Of a stretch of DNA of 64,000 bases, positions 49,909 to 61,981 are shown in pieces. The number at the start of each line of letters is the position of its first letter. The first letter of the stretch is position 1. Below the pieces are notes generated by a model. The model made no database searches and was not told where the DNA came from. It saw only the letters and a program-made list of their open reading frames with translations. Source of the stretch: Floccularia luteovirens. Its lineage: Eukaryota; Basidiomycota; Agaricomycetes; Agaricales; Squamanitaceae. The stretch lies in assembly GCA_009739215.1 (NCBI GenBank), contig VSJF01000002.1, positions 2,852,001 through 2,916,000 on the forward strand, read 5' to 3'. The position numbers and the translations under genes are program-made.

Positions 49909-51098
49909 GAAATTTAGACTGAAAAGTTGGAGTCGTGTATCGATAAGTCACATGATCCATGTAATCAGTGCTACTCAGACTGTAGCACTATCAAAAAGTC
50001 AAACTTGCTCCACGAAACAAATCAAAGACTTATACGTACTTACTATATAGCTCTCCATTTTACGATTGGGTTTCGCTATTGACTACTCCCAATGCTGGGG
50101 GGAATGAACGAAAGAGGCAGAGATGTCTCTACTCCACTCTCCTTGTGGACACTTTGTGAAAGTTTTACAGAAGTTTTCACCTGTCACCAATAATATCACA
50201 CTGAATTCTTCACAGCATGCACCACTTACACTAAACGTAAACATTGTAACCGGCCCGACAACACCCATCTACAGTTTCTCTTCTCGCAGTCCTTACTCGG
50301 GGAATGGATGGTGATGTGATCCTCCTCTATTTTTGTTCGCAGAAGCTGCTTACCCATGAACGGGACTTGTCTACAGACGTTAGTGGACTGCTAGGTAGAA
50401 CTTTCAACAGGACTCGACTGAAGCGCCAACACATCCCAAAGCCTAACCAAGTATTGATTAAGTTCGGGCTCGCTCTCATACTATCAACTCCATGTGGTCT
50501 TGTCCCAATCGGGGATGGTTCTTTGTACTCTGCGTTACATGTCACTCAATTATGGAATAACTCCTTAACATTCGTGAACCTACCGGCTTTCTGAGCGGTG
50601 CCATTTTTCAACAACCCTTTTTAGGTTGTTTTTCCATGTGGACGATTTCTCTCATATCAATCATTCCGAGACGACCCCTCTAGCGCTCTGTTATTATTTT
50701 CGTATTCAATTCGATTCGAAGAACTATCAATCTCTCTCACAATCAAATTGTCATTTCTTGAATAAGCATGCTGTTCGCTTCATCATTTTATCATATAGGC
50801 AAACTCAGTCGTGTGGATCACCGCTGTCTTTTGTGAATACCGACATCAATCATGGGGTCTTTCTCAGCGCTGAACTTTGGGATTCATACGGATGCACAGC
50901 TGTCTAAATTAAATATAGTGTTTGAGATAGTTCACTAGGTCCAGCCATTATTTACACGTTAAGATTCCCGTCGAATAATGATCATCAATCCAAATCCCTT
51001 AAATCCTCTGGAACAATAGTATATAAGGAACTCCGAGTTTACATCCTAGTCCCCTGGAAGGATCATAGCTCCATCCACTTGTCGCTAACAGCCTTCAC
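49909..51098. other. Intergenic region upstream of the WOPR genes
   Basis: About 1.2 kb of short frames only. A TATATAAGG box-like sequence lies near 51020, about 80 bases before the first WOPR start. No gene or repeat was recognised. Confidence 0.45.
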
Positions 51099-52033
51099 AT
51101 GCAACCACCTACGTGCCAATGCCTTCGCATTCGCTCACCCAGCGATGCCAACGTCGTCTTTCATGCCGTATACAAGAACATCCTTCCCATAGTAACTCGT
51201 AGGTTAGATAATGAAGAAAGACGGGCAATATCCAGTGGGCGTGTCTTTGTCTGGGAGGAAAGGGGGTCTAGCTCGGACACTGCGGGGGTATGTTTCAGCG
51301 TTTCAGCTTGGTCATCAGCGTCGGCAGTCATCTTACGCTTATCGGCTATTCACAGGGAATTGAACGTTGGACAGACTCTATTCATTGGGGTCCCAGCCGG
51401 GTGAAAGATGTATTTGGTCTAATATTATATAATACGTCTATAACATTGCTGATGCAATCTAATCACGCAAGGAATTTCTCTTTTACCAAGAAAGAGCACC
51501 ATCGTTGATGGAAATAGATGCAACATCTGATTCCGATACAGTGTTATTATCAGTCTCTTGTGAATGTCGGCATGGCATCTGATTGGTTGTAACAGGTCAC
51601 AAAGTGCACCGCGACATGGGATTCCCCCTAAAAACCTGATCAAGCAGACGTATTCTGTTTTTGTCAATACGCCCCGGGGAAAGCGGAAATGGCACCTGAG
51701 TATGTCACTTTGTACCATCATAGTACCTCTTTATTAATGCATACAATTTCAGTTGCATATTTCACTGCAGACACTCTTCATTCGCTCCCCACAATAGATG
51801 ATATACCCATATTAGCATCTTTAACTGTCACCCCTGGGACATATGTAAGCGCAAGACGCACGCCACGTTCAGCTTCACATTACGCCCACGCATCCCAAGG
51901 TCGAATTACATTCAGATATCACCTTCTGGAACCATTGGTCTACCTCACTGCCTTGCCTCCCCCTCCCAGACACCCCTTGGATGAGAAGGCACTGATGTCA
52001 CTTACATCAAGGCCATGGCATGGATTTTTATAA
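51099..52033 (+). CDS. Gti1/Pac2 (WOPR) family transcription regulator, short copy
   Basis: Multi-exon gene starting MQPPTCQCLRIRSPSDANVV. WOPR-domain motifs are ILPIVTRRLDNEERR, SGRVFVWEERG, IERWTDSIHWGPSRVKD with EFLFYQERA, then KQTYSVFVNTPRGKRKWHL and AYFTADTLHSLPTIDDI. These are the two conserved halves of the Gti1/Pac2 DNA-binding domain that includes Candida Wor1 and fungal Ryp1. After the domain only about 75 residues follow, without the long disordered tail of the neighbour. The third intron is uncertain: a GTTGAT donor after ERAPS best keeps phase. It lies 1.2 kb upstream of a second, similar gene on the same strand. Confidence 0.85.
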
Positions 52034-53248
52034 TGAAAAGACTTGTACATGATGGACTATTGGACTATCTTCTCGTTTCTTGTATCATTAGTTCGTGGGC
52101 GGGCCTCTCCGCCTCTTAATCTGCTGTAAAACAAGCGTTTTTTGTTTTCTTGTTTGTTTTCAAGATGTTATATCTTTTGATCACATAAAATCGATTCAAC
52201 GATCCACAATTGTTGAACACGGCAAACTCCATATTCCGCCGTGATGTGGGAGATGATCACAGAAGGAATAATGTACATGTTTTGAGTTCGATAATCCCCG
52301 TTGTTAACGTTATTGGTGTGAGATTGCGCCACAAAGTTTGGCGATGCCGAAGAGAAGAGTTGTAATGCAAGATTTCATCAATGCTGCTTAGCCTCAGGCA
52401 TTTTTAACGTTTGGACCAACGTTACCTGATTAACAGTTTATCGCCACATGATAGCGTTATCTGATTCAGCGTTCAATGATGAAAAAATGCGTTGGCCGAG
52501 TTGAGGAAGAACTCGATTGATGGTTTAAGATATAAGGTTTACCCTGCCATTGAGTTATTTACGGTACCTGGATGAAGCTTAGATAGTGTGATAATATATA
52601 GCTTGTAGCCAGAGCAAGCGATGAAGTTTACGTACAAGAACAAGTTTCAGTGTGAAGCGAGTGGCTTACCTGTCAATGTTTACCTCAATCTGTACGGATT
52701 TCTGACGATAATCTCATCATTTTGGTCAGAACGCAAAATGCCTCGCCTCGCTTAAGTCAGGCAGTAATCAGAGTGTTTCTATTGGAAACTTATGTTTTCC
52801 CACCTGCTTGATCTAGTGCCGCTGAACTATGCCGAAGATAGACCAAAGTTGAGTTTTGGTATTGAATGGAACATCGTGTGCTTCTGGCAATCGAAGTATC
52901 ACCTCATTGTGACCGGTTTATTCCTTGAAGGGTTTTGACTGTTTTTTTCGATTTCTGGATGGGGAGGCAAAGCAGGATTTAGAGTTGACGTTGAGGATAC
53001 AACGATCTTTTATGGGCGCCAAGAGTGTGGGACGATCAGATGGGAATAATGGTTTGTATGAAACGGTAACTGAATGGTGGAGAGAAACAGTAGAAATTAA
53101 ATTAAAGACCAGGGACACTTCTTAGCTGGTTTTTCAGGAAAAAGGCCTCCTGCTTTAACGCACATGTCCCACACTATATTTGCATGCTCCTCCGTGTTCT
53201 AGCTCATTACTCCTCCTTCTCGTCCTTTGTTTCACTCCAGCAGCTGTT
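52034..53248. other. Intergenic region between the two WOPR genes
   Basis: No convincing gene. A plus-strand frame at 52925-53125 is Lys/Arg-rich but short and not protein-like elsewhere. It probably carries the promoter of the second WOPR gene. Confidence 0.45.
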
Positions 53249-54877
53249 ATGCAGCACCCAACGTGTGTCAACGTTCGCATACGTTCCACTCAGGATGCCC
53301 ACAAGATTTTCTACGCTGTACAGCAGGAATTGTTGCCCATGATTACACGGCGCTTAGATGCGGATGAACGGCTTGCCTTGCGCTCGGGGTGTATCTATGC
53401 CTGGGAGGAACGTGGTCCTCACAGCGAAATCACAGGTCTGGGCATCGAGCGTTTTACCGAGGGTCGTAGGTGGTCACCTTCCAGAGTTCGAGACGTCAGT
53501 AAAAATATCATTCTCTTCTTTTGACTAATATGTCAAGTAATGAGTGCTTTATCAGGAATTCCTCTTTTATTACGAAAAATATCTGGCTCCACCGGAAAGC
53601 AGTAATCAGTTGGGGTTTGTACTGCCCTGCCAGCTCTTGAAAGTAACAACAACCTAAGTTTGTCCACCCCTACCCTTCAGTGCAACAGAACGACAACCAC
53701 CGCGAGACTGGGATCCGCTGGTGAAACAAACATATTCTGTCTGGGTGGAAACACAGAATGGTCGTAGGAAATGGCATCTTAGTGCGTACATCCTGAATTT
53801 GGGGATCAAATCCCTGAGCTAATCCTAAACAATGGTCCCCAGCTGCCTATTTCACACAAGCTACCATCGACCAATTGGGTACAATCGATGATATCGAAAC
53901 CGTGAAAGATCTCCTCGTTCCGGAAGGTCTATTCAAGAGTACAAGACTGAAACATCGGTGTAAATCTGATGACAGACTTGGGGAAACCTCTAAACCATCA
54001 TCAAGTGTCACTCGTACATATGCACCATTCCCAAGCCCATACCCGTCAAGCTCGCAAAATCAGTCCGAGGTTCAACTCCGGCCCGTCGCGGTGCATGAAC
54101 ATTTTCAGAACTCTCCTTCTATGAGTCCCCCAAATCAGACCATACAGTACCTATCACCATCGATACCCGAGCATGGTGCCGCTATGCCATATCGAAGTTG
54201 CCATGATGAGGAAGTGACCGTTCATCAGTTACAGCCAACTCAGATAGCATCTCGCTATCGGGACCATGAGTTATCATTCTCTCCACATCCAAACCATCAG
54301 ATTAATTACTTCCCCGATATGACCATACTACCTTCTCGAAGCCTCTCTGATCCCCCAATCCATGGATTCGGTAGGTTAGGACAACCGTCACCTTCAGCCT
54401 CAGGAATTGAGCAATTCGCCGCTTCAAGACCCTACGGACGTTGTTAACCTATCACGACCAGCTGCTATAGAGACAAAAACGCCATTCTACAAAGAAACCG
54501 AAACCATCTCCCCACCACAAAGTTCCCCATCAGGTTATACATATCCTACATTGACAACTCTTAATGGTGTTACAGATCATATAGTTCCAGAACCAGATAT
54601 GTCATATCAGCCGGTGTTGCCCAGATCACATTCCCATATCTCCAGGATACCTGGTCATAGAACAAGAGGACTTCCAAACCTCCAGACCTCGGATGCGATG
54701 ATTTCTATGCAAGAATTGTCACCAACTGATTCTTATGGCTCAGATTCAAGTCGTAGGGGCAGTATCGGACCTTCTCGGGATCTAGCGCCTCTGTACGAAT
54801 TGACTCGACCTCAACCATATCGACGAGAACCTTCAGACGATAAAGCACTCCGACTCCTCAAACCTCGTTCATCTTGA
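53249..54877 (+). CDS. Gti1/Pac2 (WOPR) family transcription regulator, long copy
   Basis: Multi-exon gene starting MQHPTCVNVRIRSTQDAHKI. It is clearly paralogous to the gene at 51099. WOPR motifs are LLPMITRRLDADERLALRSG, YAWEERG, IERFTEGRRWSPSRVRD with EFLFYYEKYLAPP, then KQTYSVWVETQNGRRKWHLT and AYFTQATIDQLGTIDDI. IERFTE has Phe where family members usually have Trp. A long disordered Ser/Pro tail follows. The frame change near 54371-54428 is explained by a 58-base GTAGGT...AAG intron joining HGF to PTDVVNLSRP. WOPR proteins control morphological switching and conidiation in fungi. The two genes share intron positions around SRVRD/SRVKD. Confidence 0.9.
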
Positions 54878-54918
54878 AAAGCCATACCTACCCATCACAA
54901 ATCTTGTTCATATATCTT

Positions 54919-54939
54919 TTTTTTTTTTTTTTTTTTTGG
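54919..54939 (+). repeat. Poly(T) run of about 21 bases
   Basis: An uninterrupted T homopolymer about 40 bases after the stop of the long WOPR gene, in its 3' flank. It is prone to length error in sequencing. Confidence 0.9.
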
Positions 54940-55479
54940 AATTTCAATTTCTTCAAAAAGGGGGCTTGTATACATACCATCCTGCTATTGCTGCTTTACA
55001 TATTCAACCTTTTTTTCTTGCTTTTTCATTCATAACATAATCTCAGCATGGAATCTCCAAAAAAAAGAACACACGCCGATAATACTTTTCTCGAACTCCA
55101 TCAAGCAAAAAGCTGTATTATTTAGCATACTACCACCCTAGGTCTTATTCATGCATCATTACCTTTTCGTCGAACTCTTTCTTTTCAGATATCGATAATT
55201 CATATTCTACCCCTGCCATTCTTGTATGTAATTTGATGAGCACTTGGCCCCTCATATCGAGATAACTTTCACACATATGGTATTCTGACATGTGGGGAAG
55301 GATAAATCCATTGATGCAACTGTGTATTGTGATCTGTAAATATGAAACGCGATGGGGCTGATTGAGTCATGCAATGATTCTTTATGTGAAGATGAGGAAA
55401 ACAAAAAGGGAAAAAGAGCAGTGATAACCACAAAAGCGAACCGATGAACGTACTACTTGAAAAATCACATGAACCGCTT

Positions 55480-56677
55480 TTACCACTCAAATTCTCTAAA
55501 ACAATCTGGTCAGCGTGCGGCACACTAGATAATTACTAAGCGACATACCCTGTACATTTAGCAAACAGATAGTCTTTGCTGTTGATGTGAATCATCCCAT
55601 CTTTCAATATGCATTTCCATTTATTTTTGACCCGTGCCACCTGCCAAAATTGTGCAGATACACTGCAGATGAATGCTTACATGCGGACTTACCTTATCAT
55701 ATGTACAAAACACGATATCAGTTTCCCCTGCTGTGCCTTCATCGGCTTCTTCTTCTCCTTCTGTATCCGAATCATCTAAATCACTATTGATGGCTTCAGA
55801 ATCCTCCTGTCGGCTTGAAGCAGGTGTTGTTGTAGTTGAAGGCTGTGGTAGAGATGGATGCGAAGCTCTAGGAGCAAAGGCTGATGACTGAGATGGAGGT
55901 GGAGAAGGGGTATCTTCGTCCCCGGATGACTCGGAAGGCCCATCCGTTTGTGGAATGCGTTGAGGGTGTTGCTGTGGAGTTTGGGGCTGTGACTGACTTT
56001 GCTGTAGTTGTTGCGTGCTGGGAGGAACATATGGTCGGGCACTTGGCGCAGGAGAATTTTGGGTTTGGGAAGGACGCGGAAATGAGAGAACACTTGTTTG
56101 ACCTCCAGGGTGGGGGATTGGTGGAGGCAATTGACGTGAACCGTTAATAGTTGGCCCCGGCAGCGATGGCAGTGAATACTGTATCCCGGATGCTAACATA
56201 TACTTATTATCCATTGGTTCCGTTTTGACGGCAGGCGGAGCACCAAGATTCGCCATTGTAGTGTACGGGTTGTGGGGTGCATAATGAGCATGCGTTGGCA
56301 TCATGTGCATAGCATGGGGTGGATATGCATGATGGTGCGGAGCTTGAGGAGGTGCTGGTGGAGGAGCAGCAGGCTGTGGCGATTCGAATTCGGCAACATG
56401 AGATGCTATTACTTTGCTCTCCCATTTCTAATTACGATGGTCACATTTCGTTGACGGGGTGACTTGAATGTGAAAGCTAAGCTCGGACTTACTCGCTGTA
56501 GGTCAGCCAGGACTTCCTCACCAACGCCGTACTCGTCAAACTCGGACTTAATGGCGTCGATAACTTCATCTATAACAGTGCGATAGATAGTGGGCTCAAG
56601 ATCACAAATTGGTAAACAAAACTTGACTACTACAAACAACAGGTTGGTGAGCAGCTCACCACTATCTTATTCGACAT
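55480..56677 (-). CDS. TOA1: Transcription initiation factor IIA large subunit (TOA1)
   Basis: Minus-strand gene starting MSNKIV, then YRTVIDEVIDAIKSEFDEYG and VGEEVLADLQR: the N-terminal alpha part forming the four-helix bundle. A long Pro/Gln/Ser-rich linker follows (HHHAYPPHAMHMMPTHAHY, STQQLQQSQSQPQTPQQHPQ) with an acidic stretch (DLDDSDTEGEEEADEG). The C-terminal beta part is highly conserved: DIVFCTYDKVARVKNKWKC, ILKDGMIHINSKDYLFAKC, and the final EFEW supplied by a four-codon last exon ending at 55480. TFIIA stabilises TBP on the TATA box. The small last exon was placed by its fit to the invariant C-terminus. Confidence 0.94.
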
Positions 56678-57082
56678 CTGATCAATTGCTCGTTGCCAAC
56701 GTTGAAGAAGACTCCACCGCGTAACGGGACTGGTGGGGGATGATGGGTGGTGGAAAGGACCCTTTTATACTTGATGTAAATCGCAGCTAACCCCAGGAAA
56801 CTTCAAACTCCGACGACAATACCACATCGCAAGATTTCTCACGCACAGACCACCACCAACGCTGGATATCACTGTGCCACTAACAGAAATATCGTGCCTT
56901 GAATGCGGTCATCGTGGAGGAGTGGATACAGAATGTGGAGAGTACTCGAGCCAGGAAGCATGTTCTACTCCACTGTATCAAAGCGCTCATGACGTCCAGA
57001 CCCTTTGCTTTAGGGATAAAAAGTGGGACCACTGACAGAACATATACACTACAATTTATAGTACCTTTGTCTTGCAAACGAC

Positions 57083-57604
57083 ATGCCTTTATTCAACAGG
57101 TCTCAGGAAGATACCCACATAAGTCCCCCTCCAACTAGGAAGAGCACCATGTTCTCCCGTCGTCATTCTCCCCCACCTACATCAAACCATTCCCATTCTG
57201 GTAGCCAAGGAGGCTTCTTTAGCAGGCGGCGCTCGTCATCAGCCTCTTCAGATGCATCGAGGTCGAGAAATAGAAGTACTTCGAACGGCAACGGCTTCTT
57301 AGGAATGGGCCGCCATCAAGACCCTAGTATATTAACCGCTCGACAAGCAGTTACGGACGCTGAAGCTGCAGAGAGGGCCGCAGATAGAGCCCTTATTCAG
57401 GCCAGGCAGAGCGTCCGAGAAGCCAGAGAACATGTTGAATTTCTTGAGCGAGAAGCCCGTGAAGAGTGAGCTATCATTCATTGCTATGCCCTAATTCTAA
57501 ATTTTCTCACCTGGATCCTTAACAGGGCGAAGCGCGCCAAAGCAAAACAGGCTGAAGCCAAAGTTGTCAGCAAAAGTGCCAGAGGTCTTGGTCGTCATGG
57601 CTGA
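57083..57604 (+). CDS. Small hypothetical coiled-coil protein
   Basis: Two exons (57083-about 57467, then from about 57528) encode about 150 residues. The N-terminal half is Ser/Arg/Pro-rich (FSRRRSSSASSDASRSRNRS). The C-terminal half is a highly charged Ala-rich helix (LTARQAVTDAEAAERAADRA, VREAREHVEFLEREAREEAK) ending KSARGLGRHG. It looks like a conserved but unnamed basidiomycete protein. Start uncertain: MPLFNRSQED or the later MFSRRHS. It is divergent from TOA1, with about 400 bases between starts. Confidence 0.65.
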
Positions 57605-57878
57605 AATATCTGCACAGGTCGTGTATCAGCATATGGTTGTCGAGAAACCTTACCCATCTGCTTCTTACCTCGTCCATATACCATACTAAGATAGTACAGC
57701 TCGTATAATTGTATCTTCTCTTCATCACAGACATTTAGTTGTTCTTCGATTCATGACCTGTATTACTACTTTATTTCGTTGAGTCTTCGGGATAGGTTTT
57801 TGACGAAACGTCGGTACTTCTTGGGGGGCACCATTTCAAATAATAAAATCAATTATTATACAAAGAATACAAATACTT

Positions 57879-59473
57879 CTAATAATAGGAACCTGCCCCT
57901 GCATAATTTACGGATGTACGACTTGCTGGAGGAGAGCGCACTTCAGAATCATCTGAAATATCCAGATCCTCTGTGCGTCGCGCAACATAATCGACAGAGC
58001 CTGGCCCAAATGCCAAAGCGGGTGTAACGTATGGCTTTGCTGCAATAGCCAAGCGTCCGGCAGGTATTCGCGACTGCAACTCAGTATGCGAGGGAACTGG
58101 TTGAAAATGTAACTAGTAAATATTATTAAAATGTTGTACTTCACAACAGATACAAGAACTTACTGAATCATTCATTTTCTTATAATGTTTATAGAATATA
58201 TTGATTGAGGAAAGTTCATCCGTCCACCTTTCCTTACGTGTGGCTTTGTCGTCCTTGTTATTGATTTTCGCGATATTAACTTTCTTACTGTTCTTCACTT
58301 CTTCCAACTCTTTCTTTGCCAAACTCAGAAAAGCTACGCCTTCTCCCCCCTTAGCCATGCCTCCATTCTCACCGGCATCCACTCCGAGCCACTTCCGCCC
58401 GAGTGCACCATGAAACCCTGCCTCGTCAGATAAATATCTCCGTAAGTCGGACAATATCTCCAGGTGGCCGTCGGACGAAGGACCCATATGGTCTTTAGAA
58501 GTCTTCATAAGTGCACGCGCTGAGGAATACAAAGATGCGCATTCAAGATGAAGCTTCGCAAGGAGTGCCGGTGAGGGATGTGACTTGGGAAGTGGGGGTC
58601 CCGGCGTGATGTTGTTGTCATATGCGGATTTAGATAGGAGTTTGCGAATTGCTAGAGTTTGTGCATCGGATAGGACCATTCTGTGGCCTCTGATAAGTTA
58701 ATGTTGTGATAATTAGAAAGTTTCTTACTTAGCTAGAGCACTATTCACCTCTCGAGTCAGCTCTGGGGGCTTATTCATTACAGGTAACCCCCCAACTCGA
58801 TTGACTTCCCACTCAGTTAATACCTTGTCATTGATGTAGGAGAATATACCACTAGCTTTGCATAAGAAATTGACAGCAACATTCAGTTGGTCGTCGTTCT
58901 TCTTACGTTCTGCATCTGATATTGACCGATCATGTTCATATGTGCCAAGTGAGTTTACAATGGTCCGAGCAAGGCCACATAAAGCGAATGCGTAAGTCAA
59001 GAGTGTGAATGTAAGGTCGGCATGTAAGCCTGGTAGAGAGAGCTTTTGGGTAACTTGAAAGAAGTTGCCAGAAAGTGCCGTCCGCCAAGTGAACGCTGGA
59101 AAATACTACGCGTCGGGATCTCGTCGATGGAGTAAAATAACAGGCATACTGGGTTCGACCTTGAAACCGATCTCATCATGGGCTGCGCAGTTTATAATGC
59201 TGAGCAGATTAGGGAGATACTCCTCTATTACCTGTGGCAAACATTTAGATTGTCATGATATGATAGGAGTGTCTGACGGACCTTGACTAGATTTAAGTAA
59301 TCTTTTCTGCTTTGTTCGTCATGGTTTATCTGTTTGAGGACTGCTCTAAAGTTTGCTCTTGTCTGAGTTGCTTCTGGGATGTGAGTTGAGAGATAGGATC
59401 TGTGGCTGCTTTGATCTATACAAAAGTCGGAAAAAGATATTGAGCTGGTTGAGGGTAGTGGATAGTGATACAT
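57879..59473 (-). CDS. palC: pH-response regulator PalC (BRO1-like domain)
   Basis: Minus-strand multi-exon gene starting MYHYPLPSTSSISFSDFC. PalC-typical blocks are HIPEATQTRANFRAVLKQIN, VIEEYLPNLLSIINC, DEIGFKVEP followed by FTWRTALSGNFFQVTQKL, then FALCGLARTIVNSLGTYEHD, ISDAERKKNDDQLNVAVNFL and CKASGIFSYI. The second half includes MVLSDAQTLAIRKLLSKSAY and ERWTDELSSINIFYKHYKKM. It ends in a Ser/Tyr-rich tail (DLDISDDSEVRSPPASRTS). PalC links the plasma-membrane pH sensor complex to ESCRT-III (Vps32) in the Pal/Rim alkaline-pH pathway. Frames are intact when the intron inside EP/TFTW is removed. Confidence 0.88.
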
Positions 59474-59534
59474 GATGTGGGTTACAGAAAGAAAGAGCGC
59501 TTGATGGCAAGTCAAAAATAGCAATAACAGAATG

Positions 59535-59617
59535 GAGTCGACCGAAGTTTGAATTGGGAACCTTCCGTTAAGTTAACGTCTCAACGGATGCGATGAAAAT
59601 TAGTTACGCCTTGACAT
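59535..59617 (-). ncRNA. tRNA-like element A (degenerate)
   Basis: On the minus strand this contains a GCG...CGC D-like stem, a CCGTT/AACGG anticodon-like stem with a 13-base loop, a T-arm-like segment with TTCAAAC, and a 3' end GGTCGACTCC. The acceptor stem is only partly paired. It shares the GGCGTAA and GTCGACTCC blocks with element B at 59701. It looks like a decayed tRNA or a tRNA-derived short repeat. Confidence 0.35.
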
Positions 59618-59700
59618 GGGAGGTTCAAACAACTTCATCATATGTAATTGAGGAGGTCGTAAGTTAAGCTTCTGAGAAAACAGGTTTGTTAAACAAAAAG

Positions 59701-59771
59701 GAGTCGACCCAGAATTGAACTGAGAAACTTCCACCAGGGTTACTGACATAATCGATTTACGCCTTCGACCC
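59701..59771 (-). ncRNA. tRNA-like element B with a Pol III-type terminator
   Basis: On the minus strand a 7-bp acceptor-like stem (GGGTCGA with TCGACTC) encloses 71 bases. A perfect T-arm (CTCAG, loop TTCAATT, CTGGG) sits next to the 3' acceptor strand. TTTTT follows one base after the 3' end (59695-59699), as in Pol III genes. The D-arm and anticodon arm are poor, so no anticodon can be assigned safely. It may be a degenerate tRNA or the head of a SINE-like repeat. Confidence 0.45.
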
Positions 59772-59829
59772 GTCAATAAAATCAATCATTTGTATACTTG
59801 TCAAGGTGGTTCACGTCGAGCACTCCTTT

Positions 59830-61507
59830 ATGAATTCTCCATCCGATAACACAGTGTCTCCTCATCTCATTGTGTCTGTAATCATCGCAGCCAGGCTTCT
59901 GCTGGCATCAACAGGTCTCCCTGATGTCCTAAAACACGACCATCAATTAGCATCTCCCCTCACGTCCTTCGTTCAACGTGCGTTTTCCAAAATTCGCGTC
60001 CGAAATCCTAATTCCGATCCCGGATTCTTGTAGTGAAAGAAGGGATATACCTCTTCGACCATGGTATTGACCCATATTCAGGAGGAACTTTCAGACACGT
60101 TAATACCTCGTAATCTTTTTATGACCCTTCTCTGACCGTATTCATTAGTCTCCCATTTTTCTCTCACTCTTCGCGACAATACTTCCAACCTCGCAAAAAG
60201 CATTATCTATATTATGGACGCTAGCAGATGCTGTTGGGGCCTGGAGTCTAGTGCAGATCTGGAGGTCTCGTCAGAATGTAAAAAGCAGTCAAAGAGATAT
60301 CTTAATTGCAACTTTGTAAGTGTTAAAATTCCAAAATACCCCAATGCATATGTTTTACTACTTTCCTCGTGCTCTAGCTATCTCCTAAATCCGTACATTT
60401 TCCTCCCAACTCTGGCATTGTCAACATCGTCGCTTGAAGTAACAATTATGTTACTTAGCTTAATGTTTGCCAGTAAAGGTCAGTAACTTTACTGCACATG
60501 GACTATATCACTGAAAGAGATCCATAGGAAAGCAATCACCCGCAACGTTTTCCTTGTCACTTCTTATCCATTTGTCACCATCCTATATCATTGTGTTGGC
60601 TCCATTAGTGTTGGTGCTCATCATCGGGCCCATCTCACATCTAGCATCTCCTCGATCTGTAGCCATAAATTATAAACGGGCTATACCAATCCTTGGAGAA
60701 TTCTCCATTTACTTTGTTGCTTTGACCTTAATTTCAACACTGGTGTGTGGAAGCTGGGCATGGGTTCCGCAAACATGGGGTGCCACGTAAGTTTCAAGAC
60801 AAACTACCGCATGGGATGTTATACCTTTACCATTCATTCAATAGTTTGACACTCCCCGATTTGACCCCAAACACCGGGTTGTGGTGGTACTTTTTTACGG
60901 AAATGTTTGATCACTTCCGACCTTTTTTCTTGATGGTATTCACCGTAAGCACCGGATAGTGATATTGTGCCGTGGTTTCACCACTCAAAGTCAATATAGG
61001 TGCATCTTCTCATATACATCGCTCCTATATGCATTAAATTCCAGTGAGTGTGTACATGTGCTCTCCATTTCTATATGTCCTCAACTGTACAAGATATGAT
61101 CCCCTTTACGCCCTATTTCTATTGTTAGGTGTACTTGGCACCTTCAAAGCGTATCCGACGCTTTCAGATCCAGGATTGTTCATCAGTATGATATCCATCT
61201 TTCCCGAAATATTTCCCTGTATGTCTCCTTTGTTTACCGATGAAAAATTCTACCTTCTAATCATTCTCCATTTGCAGATTTCAGGCACCCCATGGTGACA
61301 TGTCTCCTCCATCTCCATGCAATCCTTTTGATGCCGCTTTTCCATCATCTGTGGATAAATCAGGGTACCGGTAATGCCAACTTCTTCTACGCCTCAACGT
61401 TGGTGTTTGCCTGTGCCAACGGAGCGGCCTTGATAGACTGTATTTGGGCTGGCCTTCGAATAGCGATCGGAGAAGATCAGAAAGGTTCTGTTGTCATACA
61501 AGAGTAA
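59830..61507 (+). CDS. GAB1: GPI transamidase subunit PIG-U (Gab1/CDC91)
   Basis: Multi-exon gene starting [20 protein letters not shown]. Early conserved blocks are [40 protein letters not shown] and [20 protein letters not shown]. Membrane helices follow with [38 protein letters not shown] and the family signature [18 protein letters not shown]. Later segments include [20 protein letters not shown] and [20 protein letters not shown], ending [15 protein letters not shown] is an ER multi-pass protein of the GPI transamidase complex that attaches GPI anchors to proteins. All inferred splices keep frame. Two tRNA-like elements lie in the 356-base gap to palC. Confidence 0.93.
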
Positions 61508-61981
61508 TCAATTTTGATAGATTACCAAAAGGTATTGCAGCCGTTTAAGCTTGATGCCAACGTAAATGAGAAATCTATATTGGTTCTGGAAAAAAAATTT
61601 CCAGGTATATGGGTGAACCAGCAAAGGGAATAGTCGATATTTCTGTATACACCGGCAAATGATCTTAGAGATGACGAAGACTACTGTCACCCAGTTCTCG
61701 GGCAATTGCGCACAATAGTATATGGTAGGACGGCAATGTAAAGAATCCCCACCGTTCCCCCTTTATTGTACCATGCGCAGGCTTGGTTTGCTCACCATGC
61801 ATTCTAAAACTCAGCTAACTCTTTAGGGCAACAAAACACCATGCGGACTTTTTATCATATGGATCAAAACATAGAGTAGCATACGCTTACTTCGGAAGGA
61901 CACTTCATGTCACGGTATCAACATACAAAGATGAAAGATCAAATCAGCAGACAGCTAGCCCATCATAACGTTCTTTCGGCA
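61480..61981. repeat. Imperfect direct duplication, copy 1 (PIG-U 3' end and flank)
   Basis: This stretch starts in the last codons of PIG-U (GGTTCTGTTGTCATA) and runs into its 3' flank. It shares many ordered blocks with copy 2 at about 62963-63480. Examples are GCAGCCG(T/C)TTAAGCTT, AACGTAAA, GGTTCTG-AAAA-TTTCCAGG, TCACCATG with CTAAAACTCA, and AACTCTTTAGG. Confidence 0.6.

Noticed and set aside
54360..54450. Apparent frameshift in the long WOPR gene (frame ends at RPYGRC)
   Set aside because: A 58-base intron (54371-54428, GTAGGT...CAAG) joins the two frames in phase, so no indel is needed.
59228..59330. Separate small gene within palC
   Set aside because: The frame is read-through of the first palC intron and exon.
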